In this document: piece after piece, positions 1 through 12,648 of the stretch
How positions within the stretch are numbered: the stretch's first letter is position 1
Layout: each line of letters opens with the position of its first letter
Source: Porphyra umbilicalis
Taxonomy: Eukaryota > Rhodophyta > Bangiophyceae > Bangiales > Bangiaceae
DNA length: 64,000 nt
Reading direction: 5' to 3'
Assembly: GCA_002049455.2 (NCBI GenBank)
Contig: KV918891.1
Span: 124,001 to 188,000 of the forward strand
Notes under the pieces: model-generated
Told to the model about the DNA's origin: nothing
The model's database searches: none
What the model saw: only the letters and a program-made list of their open reading frames with translations
Program-made: the position numbers and the translations under genes

Positions 1-3000
1 CGGTGGTTCTGACCGTCGTTGCAGCCTCTCTGAGCTCGACGTCGGCATCTCGGAAGACGCACTTTGCCCCGTGCACGTCCCTCCCTCCCCTCCCCACAGT
101 ACGTCCGTCCCTTGCCTTCCCCTTTCACATCCCTCTCTCCCTCCCCTCCTATATGTCCCTCCCCCCCCCCCTCTCACGCTCCTTCTCCGCCCCTCCCTGC
201 TCTTCCCTTTCGCCTCCCGCCCTCTCCTCCCCCCGTGCACCCACCGCGTACTCGGGGGACATGACACACTTGCAGGTGGATGGGTGCTCCACGATGGGAG
301 CTTCACCAGCCAGTGTAGAGTTTCCGCGCCCCGGTGCTGGACGGGTCGGTGGTGGCGTGGGGGTGAAGGCTGATGAGATAGAAGGAAAACGGGGGGGGGG
401 GGGAGGGGAGGTGGGAGCGAGGAAGAAGGACGGGGGAGGCGGTGTCGCTCAGCCAAACTAAGCTACATGGTTTCATAAAATGCTTAGGTCATAAGATCTG
501 CCAACTCTTATCGTCCAATTGTAGTTGAAAAGGCCCCCGCCAAGTAATGGAACAGAGAACGATTCTCCGTCTCAGTGGCCAACGGGAGCGCTCATCACGT
601 GGCCATTGATTGGCCAGCAACTGTCCACGTCTTGGTCACGAGACAGGCCTTTTTGACGTTGAATGTGGGATACTCGAACCACCGTGAATGGCCTTTCCTG
701 GGGGGTAATGCGGATCGCTTCAACCCCTTTTTTGACGTCAGAAAGAGGGTCGAGTGTTGGGAGTGTTTTTCGATGCTCGGGTATGCAGTCCCGACCCCTC
801 CTGGATGCCATTTCAGCCGGCACGGTGGCCATATTGCGCTTGGGACAAGGGGGGGGGGGGGGAGGCGTGTCATCGCTCTCATAGCAGCCATTTAGCCAGC
901 CGCGCCCCTCCGAGAGGCTGCGCTTCGCCGAGTGATCACCCGAAAGACCGCAACAGACGTCCAACACCACACAATCTGTCACATTTTGGCGACAACGAGG
1001 TGTGCGACAGCCGCGGCGACTGCCGGCGCGTCCAGCCGGAACGCGGATGACGACGATCGGATTCATCCGCGGATTCGGAATGCCAGTCTCTTCGAAAACC
1101 TCGTCGACGATCGATTCACAAATTCAATGGCAATCGACCCTGAACTCGAAGGCAGAACACGCTGAGCAAATTGAGACCAATCATCCTGTGGTATTTGATT
1201 TTAGGGACTTGCGGCTCACAGGAACATCCGGCTTGCCACCTGGCTTGAGAGCCGATGCATCGCTGGATCTTCGTGGAACCGACGCCGCTGGTTGCTGGCA
1301 CACGGCGTCTCGCGCGGCAGTCAAATTGGCAGTAGGCCCGCCACACCAGTTTGTGATGACGAGGTCGCCGTTGAAGTTGCACATTGGCAGTTTGCTGGGA
1401 GGTTTGTCATTACCACGTGGGCAGTTTCTTTTGCCACGACGTCAGTTTGGCACCACTCGTCCGTGAAATAAGTAACATGTCGGTGTCACTGTTGGTTTTG
1501 GCCGACTGACGGGTTTTTTGTGGAACGACTGTATGTGTCATTTTCTTGCTCTTCTTCCCACAAGCGTACGCCCGAGGCTGTCAGTTGCGCTTAGTTTCTT
1601 TGTTGATATGTAGTTTCGAAAGTATACGAAGCTCATGCACACACACACATCGAGCTTCCATGCACGGGCTTCATTCCACGTCCACGTTGTTTTAATGTCG
1701 TACGTTACACATTATCGTCCATGGTGAAACTCTGCGTCGCCTTGGGTTAGGAACTCGGGCCGGTGCGTCTGCGCGACGTGCAATTCCTGCAGTTGACGTG
1801 TGAGGAGAACGGGTCTTCAGTGCTCCCGAACACTGTACCTCTGGTGCGGGCATTGAAATCACCAACGAGTGGGCTTTGCTCTTCGTGTTTGTCTGTCGCG
1901 GGATTGCTTGGGCGGCCTACGCTCTTGGAGCCGTCATCACCAGATTACCGATGGTCCATCACGGCGGAGGCGAAAAGCTTAGGGTCTGGTTGGGGTCGCC
2001 GCCATCACCCCTTCACGGCTGTTGGACGGATGGTGCGCACACCGCAGGCGTTCTCTTCGGGAGCCCCCGCCCCGCCCGATCCCCGTGACAGCCGACTGGG
2101 GGCGGCACCACATGTAGTAGCTGGCGATGCGAGCGACGAGCCCCGTTGCTCAAACCGCTGACCCATGAGCAGTTGCCGCCACGGTGCGGGGTGGAATGAG
2201 TTCGGCGCGTGCGCAAGACGGATAGTGCGGGTGGGGGTGGGAAAGGCGACGGCAGTGTCGGTGCATGGGGTCTCGGTCGCCAGATCACGCGTCAGAGCAG
2301 GACCAGTGCAGGGACAGACGCTGCGCTGTCGCTACTACTCAGGCGAGGGTGTGTACTCCACGAGCACACGCACGTGCCGGAAAATGCCATGTATGCAGCT
2401 GTGATGTGCGCGCAGATAGGAGGCTCCGGCACGGATTGTTGCCCGTGAGGTGGTCGCAAGTGGGCGGAAGCAACTGGCAACAAAAAACCTGCCATAATTT
2501 CAATTCAGACGTCATATTTATGCTAAATGTGAAAACACACAAGCCAGGACTTGCCTACACAGCATCGGAGTTGTAGACATTTACTTGACAAATCACTCTG
2601 AAAGTGACCCCCGTTGTCGTTCTTTTGCTTTGTGGACCAAAACGTTGACTAAGCCGGTCGTAAACTTAGTGCCGCGCTATTAGGAACCGTTGAGTCGTTG
2701 GGGACAGGCACCAGCGACCAAGTCGATACATTGCGGGCACTCCGTTTCTCGAAGAAGCGCATGTATGACTCACGCACTCAAGATGCCAGCCCGGTATTGG
2801 CCTTTGCGTGTGCCCTGCCATCATGACTCGAGGTGTGAAAAAGAGCGTGTTTAATAGACATAGCTATACGTGTCGCAAACGGGAAGAGGAGCAATGAGAA
2901 AAGCAAAAGAAAAGACATGACAGAATGGCGCCCCCCTCTTCTGCGCTCCTCTCGAACGGAGCATCAACAGCAGGGACCTTGAGAAGCGTCGATCCGCCCG

Positions 3001-4655
3001 TCTAGACGTTCAGCATGTCCACCGTCCAGCGCATCGCGGACTCCTCCGAATGAGGCATCTGAATGGGCTGAACAAAAGCCCAACCACAGAGCAAACGTCC
3101 CCGACCTGTTCCTACAATCATATCAAAGAGCACGAAAGCAACAGAAAATGTCCCAGATATCATAGTCACGCCCACAATGTCAGTGTCAATATTAAAGCAC
3201 ACCTCACAGCGGGACCGTGCAGGTACACGTCGCATTCGGACGAACATGGCGAGGGCGTGGGGGGTGGCAGCAGAGGTGCGGCAATCAAAGAGAGCGACGA
3301 AAGGTCGGGTGATGGAGTCTTCAACGAGCCATGCGCGGCAGCAGGGGGGGGACAAAGCCTCAGAACATTCACGTGTGCAACCGTACTCATGCATCTCTTA
3401 ATTAAAAAACATACACATCGACACGTGCTCATCATGCCGATGATCCCAGTGCCCGCCCACATACCTCATGCAACTGTGCAAGTGGTGCAACAGATCGGAA
3501 GCACATTCCAAGAGCGCGGGTGGCGTGCCGTGGGACACCATTGCGTTCATCAGGGGCAATGCGGGACGAGGCGAGGAAGACGCGACAACGACGTCCACGA
3601 CGGGGACAGCCGTCGGGAGGAAGGAGATCGTCGATGGCTCCACCGTCCCCAGCAGGGTGGCGGCGTTCCGATCGGACACACGGCACCCTTGACTGATCTG
3701 CTTTTCTATGAATCAAAGCGGGCCACAAAAGTTTACAGCATCGCAACACATAATTAGAATTCGATATCGGAAAAGAAAGGTTTGGAGCCAATCTGTCACA
3801 ATTATGAGGCATCGACAGGTCTTTTGATCGCTGGGTTGCGAAACGAAATTAGTCCGTCGATCACACCGGACTTCTCAGTGCTTCATCGCTTTCGCCTCTT
3901 ATTCCATTCTAACTAGTAGCAGTGACCACGTTAGATACTCTGCATACTGGGAATGAGAGCAGTGCTTCTGAGGCCGTCGCGCACGACGCGACCCGTCCTT
4001 ACTGCAAGGGCATATCGAAGTGGCCACAGGAAAAATCCGCCGCATCCCGGACGATCACGCAAAGCGGTTCCTCAGGCGTGAGCGCGCACCGCGGCTCCCT
4101 AAGGCCATTCGTGCAAAATGGGACAAGCGCGCCACACTGGGCCAACAAAAGTGCTGCCGTGGTCCATCCTTTCGTAAGAGCACTCAGCCCGTCTCACAGA
4201 CGCGTCTGGGAGGGCAACTTGTGGAGAACTGTTGATGGCATCTCTTGCCGAAGATACTCATTTCTGGGCGCTCATTGGTCCGAAGTATTCTAGCATGGGC
4301 GCCGTAGCCAGGCGGCCAATGAACGCTGACTGACCTTGGCACATTTGCGGCAGAGTTTCTGACCCACTGCGACGACAGTCCTGTGTCCTGTTGCCCCAGA
4401 CGCACACAAGCTGATCTTAACAGCGGCTGCAGGGGCCACGTCAGCATTCAGGGTCTGAATGGGCCAAAACACCTGCAGTGAGGCAGAGAACAGGACCGTG
4501 TGTCTCGTGAGGGCGTCCCAAGACAGCCTCTCACTGCTCATGCAGCGTGGTGATCCACAGCCAACGTTAACCAGATCATGAAAATGAGCTGCCTCGCACT
4601 GAAACCAACTTGAAAACCGTCGACTTTGGTCGAAGTGTAACTGTTGAAGGACATG
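1..4655. other. no recognisable gene; C-rich and G-rich tracts
   Basis: I recognise no gene here. Open frames are short, overlap on both strands and show no familiar motif. A polypyrimidine stretch at about 80-235 and G-runs near 392-405 and 850-862 are the main compositional features. A short CA run lies near 1638-1648. Confidence 0.6.
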
Positions 4656-7080
4656 ATAACATGTGGGACTGAGGGATTTTTTGGAGAACGACTGTAGACG
4701 ATGTCATCATCTTCTCCGAAAACGCGGAACAACACGTCAAAGAGGTTGACACGGTTCTTTACCGTCTCCGAGAAGCCGGGGATACCCTCAACTTGGAAAA
4801 GTGCACGTGGTTCTCCGACGAGGTCGAGAACCTAGGACACATTGTCCGCCCCGGGCAACTGCACGTGCACAGCAAAAACGTGGATGCTCTGAAGCATGCC
4901 AAGTTCCCAACTACAAAGACCCAGCTGAACAGCTTCTTGGGCATGTGAAACGTCTATCGACGGTTCGTCAAGGACTTTGCCAAACGAGCGAAGCCCCTGA
5001 ACCCCCTGACTAGGGCCGACATCCCACTGGATCTATCACCACCGACGGACGTTGCCACCGCCGTATTCGAAGACCTTCCCAACGCACTGTTGTGCCCACC
5101 GGTACTTGCCTTGCCGACGGCCAATCGGAAGCTCGTCGGTGACGTGGACGCCTGCGCCGACCAAGTTGGTTGTACCCTCCTCCAGGAGGAGCCGGGCGAA
5201 CTGCTTCATCCTGTCGGATATTGGAGCCGAGGCCTCAATGCTGCAGAGCAAAACTACTCCACCACGGAGCGCGAATGCCTCGGCGTCGTGTGGGCTGTCC
5301 TCAAGTTGAGGCACTTCCTCGATGGGCAACGGTTTCTCATCCGAACGGATCACCAAGCTGGATTTACAGCACGACCGACTCAAGCGGACGCTTGATGCGA
5401 TGGCGACTTCGCCTCTCCGAATACACATTCGATATGGTTTATAAACCAGGTGATTCTCACCACTTGCCCGACTTCCTGTCGCGCGCCTCTACGGTGGCGC
5501 CGCCAGAAGATATCCATGATGATATACCTCGTCTGGCATTGGTTGAGACGGCCAACGGCTTAAGAACGGGGAGGTACACGGGTACCGACACACCGGAACC
5601 GGTGGAGTTCGACGATGTTGTCGCAGCACAACAAACAGACGACTTCTGCGTCGAGATGTCCACTCGCGTGGAGCGCGGAGCGGCCAAGGCCTTCTTCCGC
5701 GATGAGCATCACGCTCTGTACCGCTGTTCGCCTTACGGCAATCAACTGGTTAATCCAAAGTCTCTGCGCGAACGCGGGTTGACCCTCGTGCACCACGCAA
5801 CCGTGGCCGCCCATCCTGATATGAACCGGATGTATTACACAATGCGTAAGGCATACTGCTGGCCTTCAATGGTGACGGATATTCATTCGACCATAACCAA
5901 ATGCACAACGTGTGCGCAAAATCGCCTCGCCTTGCGGCGACACACCACGCCCTTGACCCTGTTCCAGGCTACCGAGCCTCTCACGGAGCTGTCCGGTGAC
6001 ATCTTCGGGCCCATCCCGGCCTCCAAGAAGGGCAATCGCTTCATCTTGGTTATCACCGACCGCTTCGCCAAGCCCACCAAAGGGGTCGCCTTGCGGCGAA
6101 TCACGGCCATGTCCGTGGCGTCAGCCATCATCGACGCGTGGGTGTCAGCCTACGGGCCACCGGACCGGATCCTATCGGACCAAGGGCCCCAGGTCATGTC
6201 GAACTTCTTCATCGCTGTGGTGAAAATGCTTGGCATTGAAACGGTTCGCACCACGGCGTATCACCCCCAAACTAATGGGCAAGTTGAACGGTACAACCGT
6301 ACCATGGCTACTCAGCTGGGACACTACGTCGCTGATGACCCATCAAGATGGGACGAGCTACTCCCGGTCATCACCATGGCGTATAATAGCCAACCACATC
6401 GGTCGACGGGCATCGCCCCATTTGAGCTCGTAATCCCAAAGCGGATCCCCAACCTCACGGTTCGCAACCTGCCCCCGGGCATGCCGCTTACCAATAAGGG
6501 AACGCTCAAGGATGGGTCACCCCTAGCTCGCAAACGCGAGTTCATGGCACGCCTGCGCAAGCAAATCCCCATCGTAGTCGAGGCCTTGCGTAAGAAGCAA
6601 CAACGTTACAAACGTAACTTCGACCATCGGGTCGCAACCCGCAATGCGGACGTCAAGATCGGCGACTTCGTATACACGACCAACCACGACCGGCAAAACA
6701 AGCTGCAAAGCAAAGCCATTGGACCCTTCGTGCTCATCGACGCAGACGCGGACGCCTCCACGTTTGTCATTGACATTGACGGCGAGAAGAAACGCGTCAG
6801 CAGTGACCATGTCACCCCAGCTCCTCGTCCAACGACGGCGGACACCCTGCCGCACCACTTACTAGATGGTCTAGACCAACGCAAGTCACCCCCGGCAACT
6901 GCCGATGAGTATGTGATCGACAAACTCCTGGGCTGACGCCAGACGGGTGACAGCTACAGCGCTAAGGTGCGCTGGTTCGACTACGGGTCGAAGGACAACA
7001 CCTGGGAACCCCTGGAGAACCTCCCCCGCAACCTGGTGGTGCGTTTCCTTCGACAGAAGAAGAAGCATGTACCCGGGTAG
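4656..7080 (+). pseudogene. Ty3/gypsy chromovirus pol remnant (RT-RNaseH-INT-chromodomain)
   Basis: Decayed Ty3/gypsy polyprotein. The reverse transcriptase begins abruptly at the catalytic turn (VDDVIIFSENAEQHV, from 4694), so gag, protease and most of RT are missing. RNase H follows in the same frame (YWSRGLNAAEQNYSTTERE near 5219). Integrase then continues in another frame: an HHCC zinc-binding region (HHAT...CTTCAQNR, 5791-5925), three catalytic residues in LSGDIFGPI (about 5990), ILSDQGPQ (about 6172) and TNGQVERYNRTM (about 6274), then a chromodomain (KVRWFDYGSKDNTWEPLENL) ending at 7080. Breaks: an in-frame TGA at about 4947, a frameshift near 5350 just after RTDHQA, and an in-frame TGA at 6934-6936 inside the chromodomain. 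No LTRs were found. The chromodomain places it in the chromovirus branch. It cannot be autonomous. Confidence 0.93.
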
Positions 7081-7131
7081 GAATGGCAAACGCCACCGCG
7101 ACGAAGTCGCCGACAGGCCGGGCTCACGACC

Positions 7132-7677
7132 GTGGCCAACATCGTCACGGACTCCACGTGGATACCCACTATCCAACATGTCCATGTTACCGGGGAAGGA
7201 GTTATCCATGCCGATGTCTCGTGGACAGATTCAAGTACAGCCGCCGCAATTAAGGAAGTAATTCCTGGCGCGTCGCTCAAGTCCACTCTGCCGTCCATGA
7301 CGCGCAACTTTGCGTATGACCCCCAACTTGCCTTGCGGCATTTCCCTCGGCTGAACCGCGTTTACGGTCCTTACACATATGTGTGGCCGGAATCCGCGCA
7401 GGCGACACTGATCGGGAGCGATCCCTCTGTACCAGTGCTCCCCAACGGGTTCCTTGTACCCCCGGTACAGCACTTGGACTCAGTCCTTCGACGCTTGGTG
7501 GCAACCACAGAGGAAGCAACCGTGGTCATACCACAATGGACCAACACAAGTTGGTGCGCTACAGCCATACGCGCATGTTTCGAGTACCAAGTACTCTCAT
7601 CAACAGATGCGAGGGATGCAAATCCCACACCATGGGCCATGCTGGCCTGCCACTTCCTACATCGCTATGATTACTGA
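7132..7677 (+). CDS. extra ORF just downstream of the gypsy pol remnant, unknown function
   Basis: An open frame of about 181 codons with coding-like composition begins 50 bp after the chromodomain stop. It first overlaps another frame of the same region. The middle and C-terminal parts are hydrophobic and Trp/Pro-rich (YTYVWPESAQATLIG near 7376, then EEATVVIPQWTNTSWCATAI near 7512). The latter loosely resembles the VVP-W-W segment found in some retroelement polyproteins, but I cannot assign a family. It is not a normal chromovirus domain, so it may be a lineage-specific 3' ORF or a fragment of another retroelement abutting this one. The first codon is not a secure start. Confidence 0.4.
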   Translation: MANIVTDSTWIPTIQHVHVTGEGVIHADVSWTDSSTAAAIKEVIPGASLKSTLPSMTRNFAYDPQLALRHFPRLNRVYGPYTYVWPESAQATLIGSDPSVPVLPNGFLVPPVQHLDSVLRRLVATTEEATVVIPQWTNTSWCATAIRACFEYQVLSSTDARDANPTPWAMLACHFLHRYDY

Positions 7678-7989
7678 CGGGAAACTGCGAAGTAGATACG
7701 CCGAGTGTGCGCGCGAGCACGGTTGAGGACGCAAATGTCGTACAGACTCTGGTCAGCAATGACCGGGATCCCATCGACCACCTCGGTCGGGCCAACGTGC
7801 GCGTAGAACGAGCCGCGAGGCTGAGGCTGACATACATCTCCGGGTCGGTGGACCGATCGACATCGGGTCCGTCACCCGCAACGGCGTGAGTCACGTGCGC
7901 CTCGCCGTTGGCGTTGCCGCCGTCCACCGCCATCGCTGCGGGGTCAACCATGCTGGTACCTGGGTATACACCCTTCCCACCTCCGTACG

Positions 7990-8880
7990 TAGCCGCAAGG
8001 CAAACTTCCCGCGTCGCAGGCCGATGCCGCCCTTGTCCGCTCCGCCGGCGCTCGACGCCCGCGCCGCAAGGCGAATCGCCCGCGTCGCCGGCCGTTGCCG
8101 CACTTGCCCGCGCCACAAGGCGAACCGCCCGCGCCGCAAGGCGAATCGCCCGCGTCGCGGGCCGTTGCCACCCTTGCCCGCGCCGCAAGGCGAATCTCCC
8201 GTGCCGACAGGCGAACCACCCGCGTCGCTGGCCGTTGCCGCCCTTGCCTGCGCCTCAAGGGAATTCGCCCGCGACGCCGGCCGTTGTCACAACGCCGCCA
8301 GGCGAACCGCCAGTGTCGCTGGCCGATGCCGCCCTTGCCCGCGCTGCCGGCCCTCGACGCCCGCGCCGCAAGGCGAATCGCCCGCGTCGCCGGCCGTTGC
8401 CGCCCTTGCCCGCGCCACAAGGCGAAACGCCAGCGCCACCGGCTGATGTCAACCGCGCCGCAAGGCAGAAACCGCCCGCGCCGCAAGTCGAATCACGCGC
8501 GCCGCCAGTCAGACCGCCCGCGCCGCGGGCGATTGCCGCCCTTGCCCGCGTTGCCGTCCCTCGACGCCCGCGCCGCCAGGCGAACCGCCCGTGCCGCCGG
8601 CCCTCGTTGCTCGCGCCGCAAGTCGCACTGCCTATGCCCCCGGCCTCACCACACGTGCCGCCGCCACGCTTAGCCGCCGGGCGCGCCGCCCGCACCGCCG
8701 GCCTTGCCGCCCTTGCCGCCCTTGTGCTGTGCCGCCCTTGTGCTGTGCCGCCCTTGTGCCTTGCCGCCCTTGCCGCCCTTGCCGCCCTTGCGTCTTGTCG
8801 CCCTTGCGCCGCCGCCGCCGCCGGGCACGTCGCCCCCGGCCGCCCCGCTTCCCCCCCCCCCCCCCCCCTCACTCGCCGGG
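7990..8880. repeat. GC-rich minisatellite
   Basis: The core CGCGCCGCAAGGCGAA recurs at spacings of about 21 and 49 bp (for example 8061, 8110, 8131, 8180 and again 8363, 8412). It is interleaved with a GGCCGTTGCCGCCCTTGCC segment. From about 8700 it passes into shorter TTGCCGCCC units and ends in a C-run at 8851-8870. Because stops are rare, several frames stay open on both strands; I do not consider these genes. Confidence 0.8.
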
Positions 8881-9930
8881 TCCTTAACCTCGCGGTTGGC
8901 CACCTCGCGGTAGAGCGCCCCAACTCAAGCTTTGCCGTTAGGCCTCAACCTGTGCGCGAGCAAGATGACAATGGATGGTCCCGTGCCGACAAACGCAGAC
9001 CCGCACTAGTCACGGTGGTAACCGGCCGCAGGGTACGCACCCCCCCCCCCCCTCCCCCCTCGGCAACACAAACCCGCGTCTTGGCTTTCTCCTTTTCGCC
9101 GGGGTAGTCAAACCCCGACGAAGCTGGCGCCGCACGGCACCGACGATGGTCACCCCAGCACGTGCTGCTCGACGCGCCGCCGCGAACACGGGTCTTAACC
9201 CTGGTCCCCGCGCCCGCACCCGCACCAACGTACCCACACGCGTAGAACAACGCCGACGCCGACTCGCCTGCGCGGGCGCGCGTACGCGCAAGCGCCGATC
9301 GGACCCGCAGCGCCAGCTGCCCGCCACCCACGCCCACGCGTGCGTGGCCGGACGGTCGCGACCGACGATGGCGAACCGCCACCTCCCCCCAATCGGGACT
9401 GGGCGGCGCGCCCCCCCACGGCTCCCGCCGCCTGGGCGGTTGCGCCCGCGCGGGCCCGTAAGAGGCCGCGATCGCCCAATCAGGTTTCACCATCCTCGGA
9501 TCTCACCGGGACGGTTGGAATCTCGCGTTGGAGGTATGTAGCATATCTCTGCTCCCAATTGGCAATTGGCCGCGAGTAGCCCCCTTGACTGGCCGAATCC
9601 ACGGATTTGTGTGACTCGGCTTGTGGCACGCCCTTTGGGGGGTTACTTCCGCATTGTTTATTTTTTATTGTTTGTTTGCTTGCCTGTCTTATCTGTCTGC
9701 CGGCACTCATTACGATCGATTGATCGGATGGTCGATCGACCAGTGCCGTTGTTTGTATTAAACCACCGTGGGTCCGGCGTCGCCGTCGTGGGCGCCACCC
9801 GGCTCCCCATCGGATGCCCTTCAACAAAAAGTCTTCTTCCTCGCCGTGACGGCGACAGAACTCGCTTTATTGCGTGGCTACGGTGGGTCTCAGTACACTG
9901 GTAATTGAACAAATATTATTAATACCACAG
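8881..9930. other. no recognisable gene; GC-rich, with G/C runs
   Basis: Overlapping open frames occur on both strands but none carries a motif I know. There is a C-run at 9041-9058. The stretch 9650-9700 is unusually T-rich for this window. Confidence 0.5.
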
Positions 9931-10160
9931 CTGCGGCCGGCCGCCTCCACCGCTTCTGGCCGCACCCTCTCCGTTTGCTGCACCGCCGCTGCTTGCCGCC
10001 GCCGTCGCCGGCCGCCGCTGCCGCCGCCGTCCGCAGCCGCCGGCCGCCGCCGCCGCCGCCGTCCGCAGCCGCCGCTGCTTGTCACTGCCTCCGCGGCCGG
10101 CAGCTGCCGCCGCCGCCGGCAGCCGCCGCCACTGCTAGCGACTGCTGCTGCTGCCGACCA
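9931..10160. repeat. CCG/CNG trinucleotide-rich tract
   Basis: Imperfect GCC/CCG and CTG-type trinucleotide repeats dominate (for example 9985-10060). All three frames are open on both strands as a consequence. Confidence 0.75.
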
Positions 10161-10806
10161 CAGCATTCGGCCGTTGTCGCGAACGCCTCTCCAAAAATTG
10201 TTGTGGATGGGGTGGGGAGGTGGGGCACTGGGTGTCTCTGAACCATGCGAGCATCCGAAGAGCTGCAGTACCAGGCATGGTAATGGGGTGATGAGGACAG
10301 ATAAGACGTTTTTGTTGGGAGTGCAGAAAACATGATGAAGAAATCGTCTGCGAGCTTTGCCAGTAATACCATGGTTCTCAGGGCCCTCAAGAGCCCCGGA
10401 CACATCTGGGAAAAGGCACATTGTCGATGTGACATCATGTGCCGTATGCACCATCGTTCTCGATTGGTCCACCCATCGTTCCGGATTGGTCCATCAGGGG
10501 CCTCAGATCGGTAGGAACGAGGGGTGCGCAAGATACATACGCATGAGAAACGAGAAACGCGGTTTTTATTATTAGTCGTTTCTGGGTATATCGACTGCGC
10601 TATGAAGCGTGGTATAGGTGGCTCAGCGCACAAACAACTGCATCATGTTCAATTTTACCTCTCAACATGACAAAAACAAACAACCTATGCCCAACCTTCC
10701 CTGGCCCACGACCTGCTGCCAACCCTCTGAAGTCAGTCAGTAAAGCCCTCAGATCCATCAGCTAACATGCAAAGCAGAAGAGAAAAGCAACACAGCTAGA
10801 CTCCTG
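10161..10806. other. no recognisable gene
   Basis: I see no coding motif, tandem repeat or convincing terminal repeat in this stretch. Confidence 0.4.
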
Positions 10807-11458
10807 TAATGGCAGGGGGCCGCAGCAAACGGCTAGGGTGGCGGCCGGAAGCGGGAGCGGCAGCCAGTAGTGGCCGGCAGCGGGGTCGATGGCCAGCGAC
10901 AGGAGCGGAGGACGGTGGTGGGGACGCTGGCCAGCAGCGGGGGCGGGGGCGGGCGGTAGGGGCGGCGGGCAACAGCAGGGGCGGCGGACGACAGCGGGGG
11001 CGATGGGCGGCAGCGGGGGCGACGTCCGGCGGCGGTGTCAACGGCCGGCCGCGCGAGCGGCGGGCGGCAGAAGAAGCGGGAGCCGGCAGCGGCGGCGACG
11101 GCAAGCTGCGCGGGCGATGGGCGGTAGCAGAAGTGGGAGCCGGCCGCAACGGCGGCAGCGGGCGATAAGAGGAACGGGCGGCAGTTGGGGCGGCGGGAAG
11201 CGGCTGGAGCGGGTGTCCGGGGGTGGGGGCGGCGGGCGGTAGCCGGGTCGGCGGGCGGCACATGGGGCGACAGCGAGCGGCAGGAGCGGCGAAGGGCAGC
11301 GGGGGCGGCGGCCAGCAGCGTTGGCGGCGGCCAACAGCGGGAGCAACGGCCAGCAGCGAGAGCAGCGGCCAGCAGCGGTGGCAGCGGCCAGCAGCAGGGG
11401 CGGCGGAGAGCGGCAGGAGCCGCGGGCGGCGGCGGGGGCGGCGGCCGGCACCAGGGCC
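10807..11458. repeat. GGC/AGC-rich minisatellite abutting R2
   Basis: Degenerate tandem units of the type CAGCGGGGGCGGCGG fill this stretch and stop immediately before the TA at the border of the truncated R2 element (11461). The right-hand R2 copy is not bordered by this array, so the array is host or unrelated sequence at the insertion site. Confidence 0.7.
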
Positions 11459-11462
11459 CCTA

Positions 11463-12242
11463 AAGTCTATCCCATTCTATTAGACACCTGTTGTTTTGGA
11501 GCCTATCGCTGGCGTGCTTGCTCCAAACGGTTTCAAACTTTGTAGTAACCTTCGATGACGGGTTCCGCGTGGGCACACCAAAGTCACGTTGAGAAGCGCA
11601 GTTCATCGGCCGCTGTGGTGTGTACACCTCCGGCGGCATCGATCTGGTCACACCGATACCGTCCGTTCCGGACCATCTCAGATTTGGTCGAATCCGATTC
11701 GAATTTGATCCCAACTTGATGGGCTACTTTACTCAGATTCAAAGAGACAAGAGATCAACACGCGATGCTCGCGCGACCACATCCAAGGGTCTTCGATGCC
11801 GGAAGCGCCGCGCATCATAAATTGAAGCGTGGGGGGTCAGGGGCGCAGGGGGGCGTGGAGGGGAAGGGCGTTGGGAGAAGGTGCGGGGCGGAGGGGCGCG
11901 CGGGGAACCAGAAGGGCACGACACAGTCGGGGGCGGCCGTGGCGCGAGGCGCAGCGCACGGGCTCAGTCGGCCACAGCAGCCCGCAGTGTGCAAGGCTGG
12001 GGCAAAAAAAGCGCGCGCGCGCGAAGCGCCTGATTGCCCAGCCTCGCCGACCTCGGATCAAAAACGCGCACTCGGCGGATCATGAAACCTTCAAAGTAGC
12101 CCAACAGTTCGGATGGATGATTGTCAATCGTTACAAGATTATTGCGCTTCTTTGCTACGAGCTTCTTGGCAGGCCTCTGCAGACCTTCATGTCAGCTGGA
12201 ATACCGCGACCACTGGCCAGTACGACTCGACAAGATATGGGG
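11463..12242 (+). mobile_element. R2 element, 3'-truncated copy
   Basis: This is a copy of the 1.05-kb TA-flanked element found complete and inverted at 43167-44214. It starts at the same terminal repeat (AAGTCTATCCCATTCTATTA) preceded by TA at 11461-11462. Near-identity with the right-hand copy runs to about 12242 and then stops, where a small palindromic element begins. No transposase is encoded; the open frames are conserved between copies only because the DNA is. Confidence 0.8.
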
Positions 12243-12243
12243 A

Positions 12244-12484
12244 TTCCCCTGATATTCAGGATCAATTGATCCTACTTACGAGAAAAAAAGGAATATTTCT
12301 TCCTTGCCGTGCACGTATTGGTGCCTTCAGGTGCCCTTGAACGGTCCGACAGGTAAGACGGGCACGCTGCGTTCGCCTGTGTCGAAAAAACAAAACTAAA
12401 CGGACGTCAGGAAGGTTCTTCTCTGAGATGCCCCATATGAGGATCAATTGATCCTCAGAGGATCAAATGATCCCCTCAGGGGAA
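12244..12484. mobile_element. small palindromic element (MITE-like) at the R2 breakpoint
   Basis: About 240 bp begins TTCCCCTGA and ends TCAGGGGAA. Just inside each end lies a copy of the palindrome AGGATCAATTGATCCT (about 12259-12274 and 12440-12457). It sits where the truncated R2 copy loses similarity to the intact one. I see no clear target duplication, so it may be a short inverted-repeat element or a rearrangement scar. Confidence 0.45.
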
Positions 12485-12648
12485 CAGACGCTAGGCGTGC
12501 CGCAATACGAAGAGAGGTCAGATTGGGGCCTCATCTGAACCAGCAACGTGGGCCCTATCGTTTCATCGGCCAGAGTGCTGTCGATGTTCGATATGACCAA
12601 TTCCACACCGACGTTTGGGAGATGGGGCCCCCAGAATGGTCTTTCCAT

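Noticed and set aside
572..1066. Minus-strand ORF of 164 codons
   Set aside because: Overlaps equally open frames on the other strand and has no family motif.
7990..8880. CRISPR-like array
   Set aside because: Spacing is irregular, repeats are degenerate, the spacers are themselves repetitive, and the organism is eukaryotic.
7908..9107. 399-codon Ala/Pro/Arg-rich ORF
   Set aside because: It is the translation of the minisatellite; other frames and the opposite strand are equally open.
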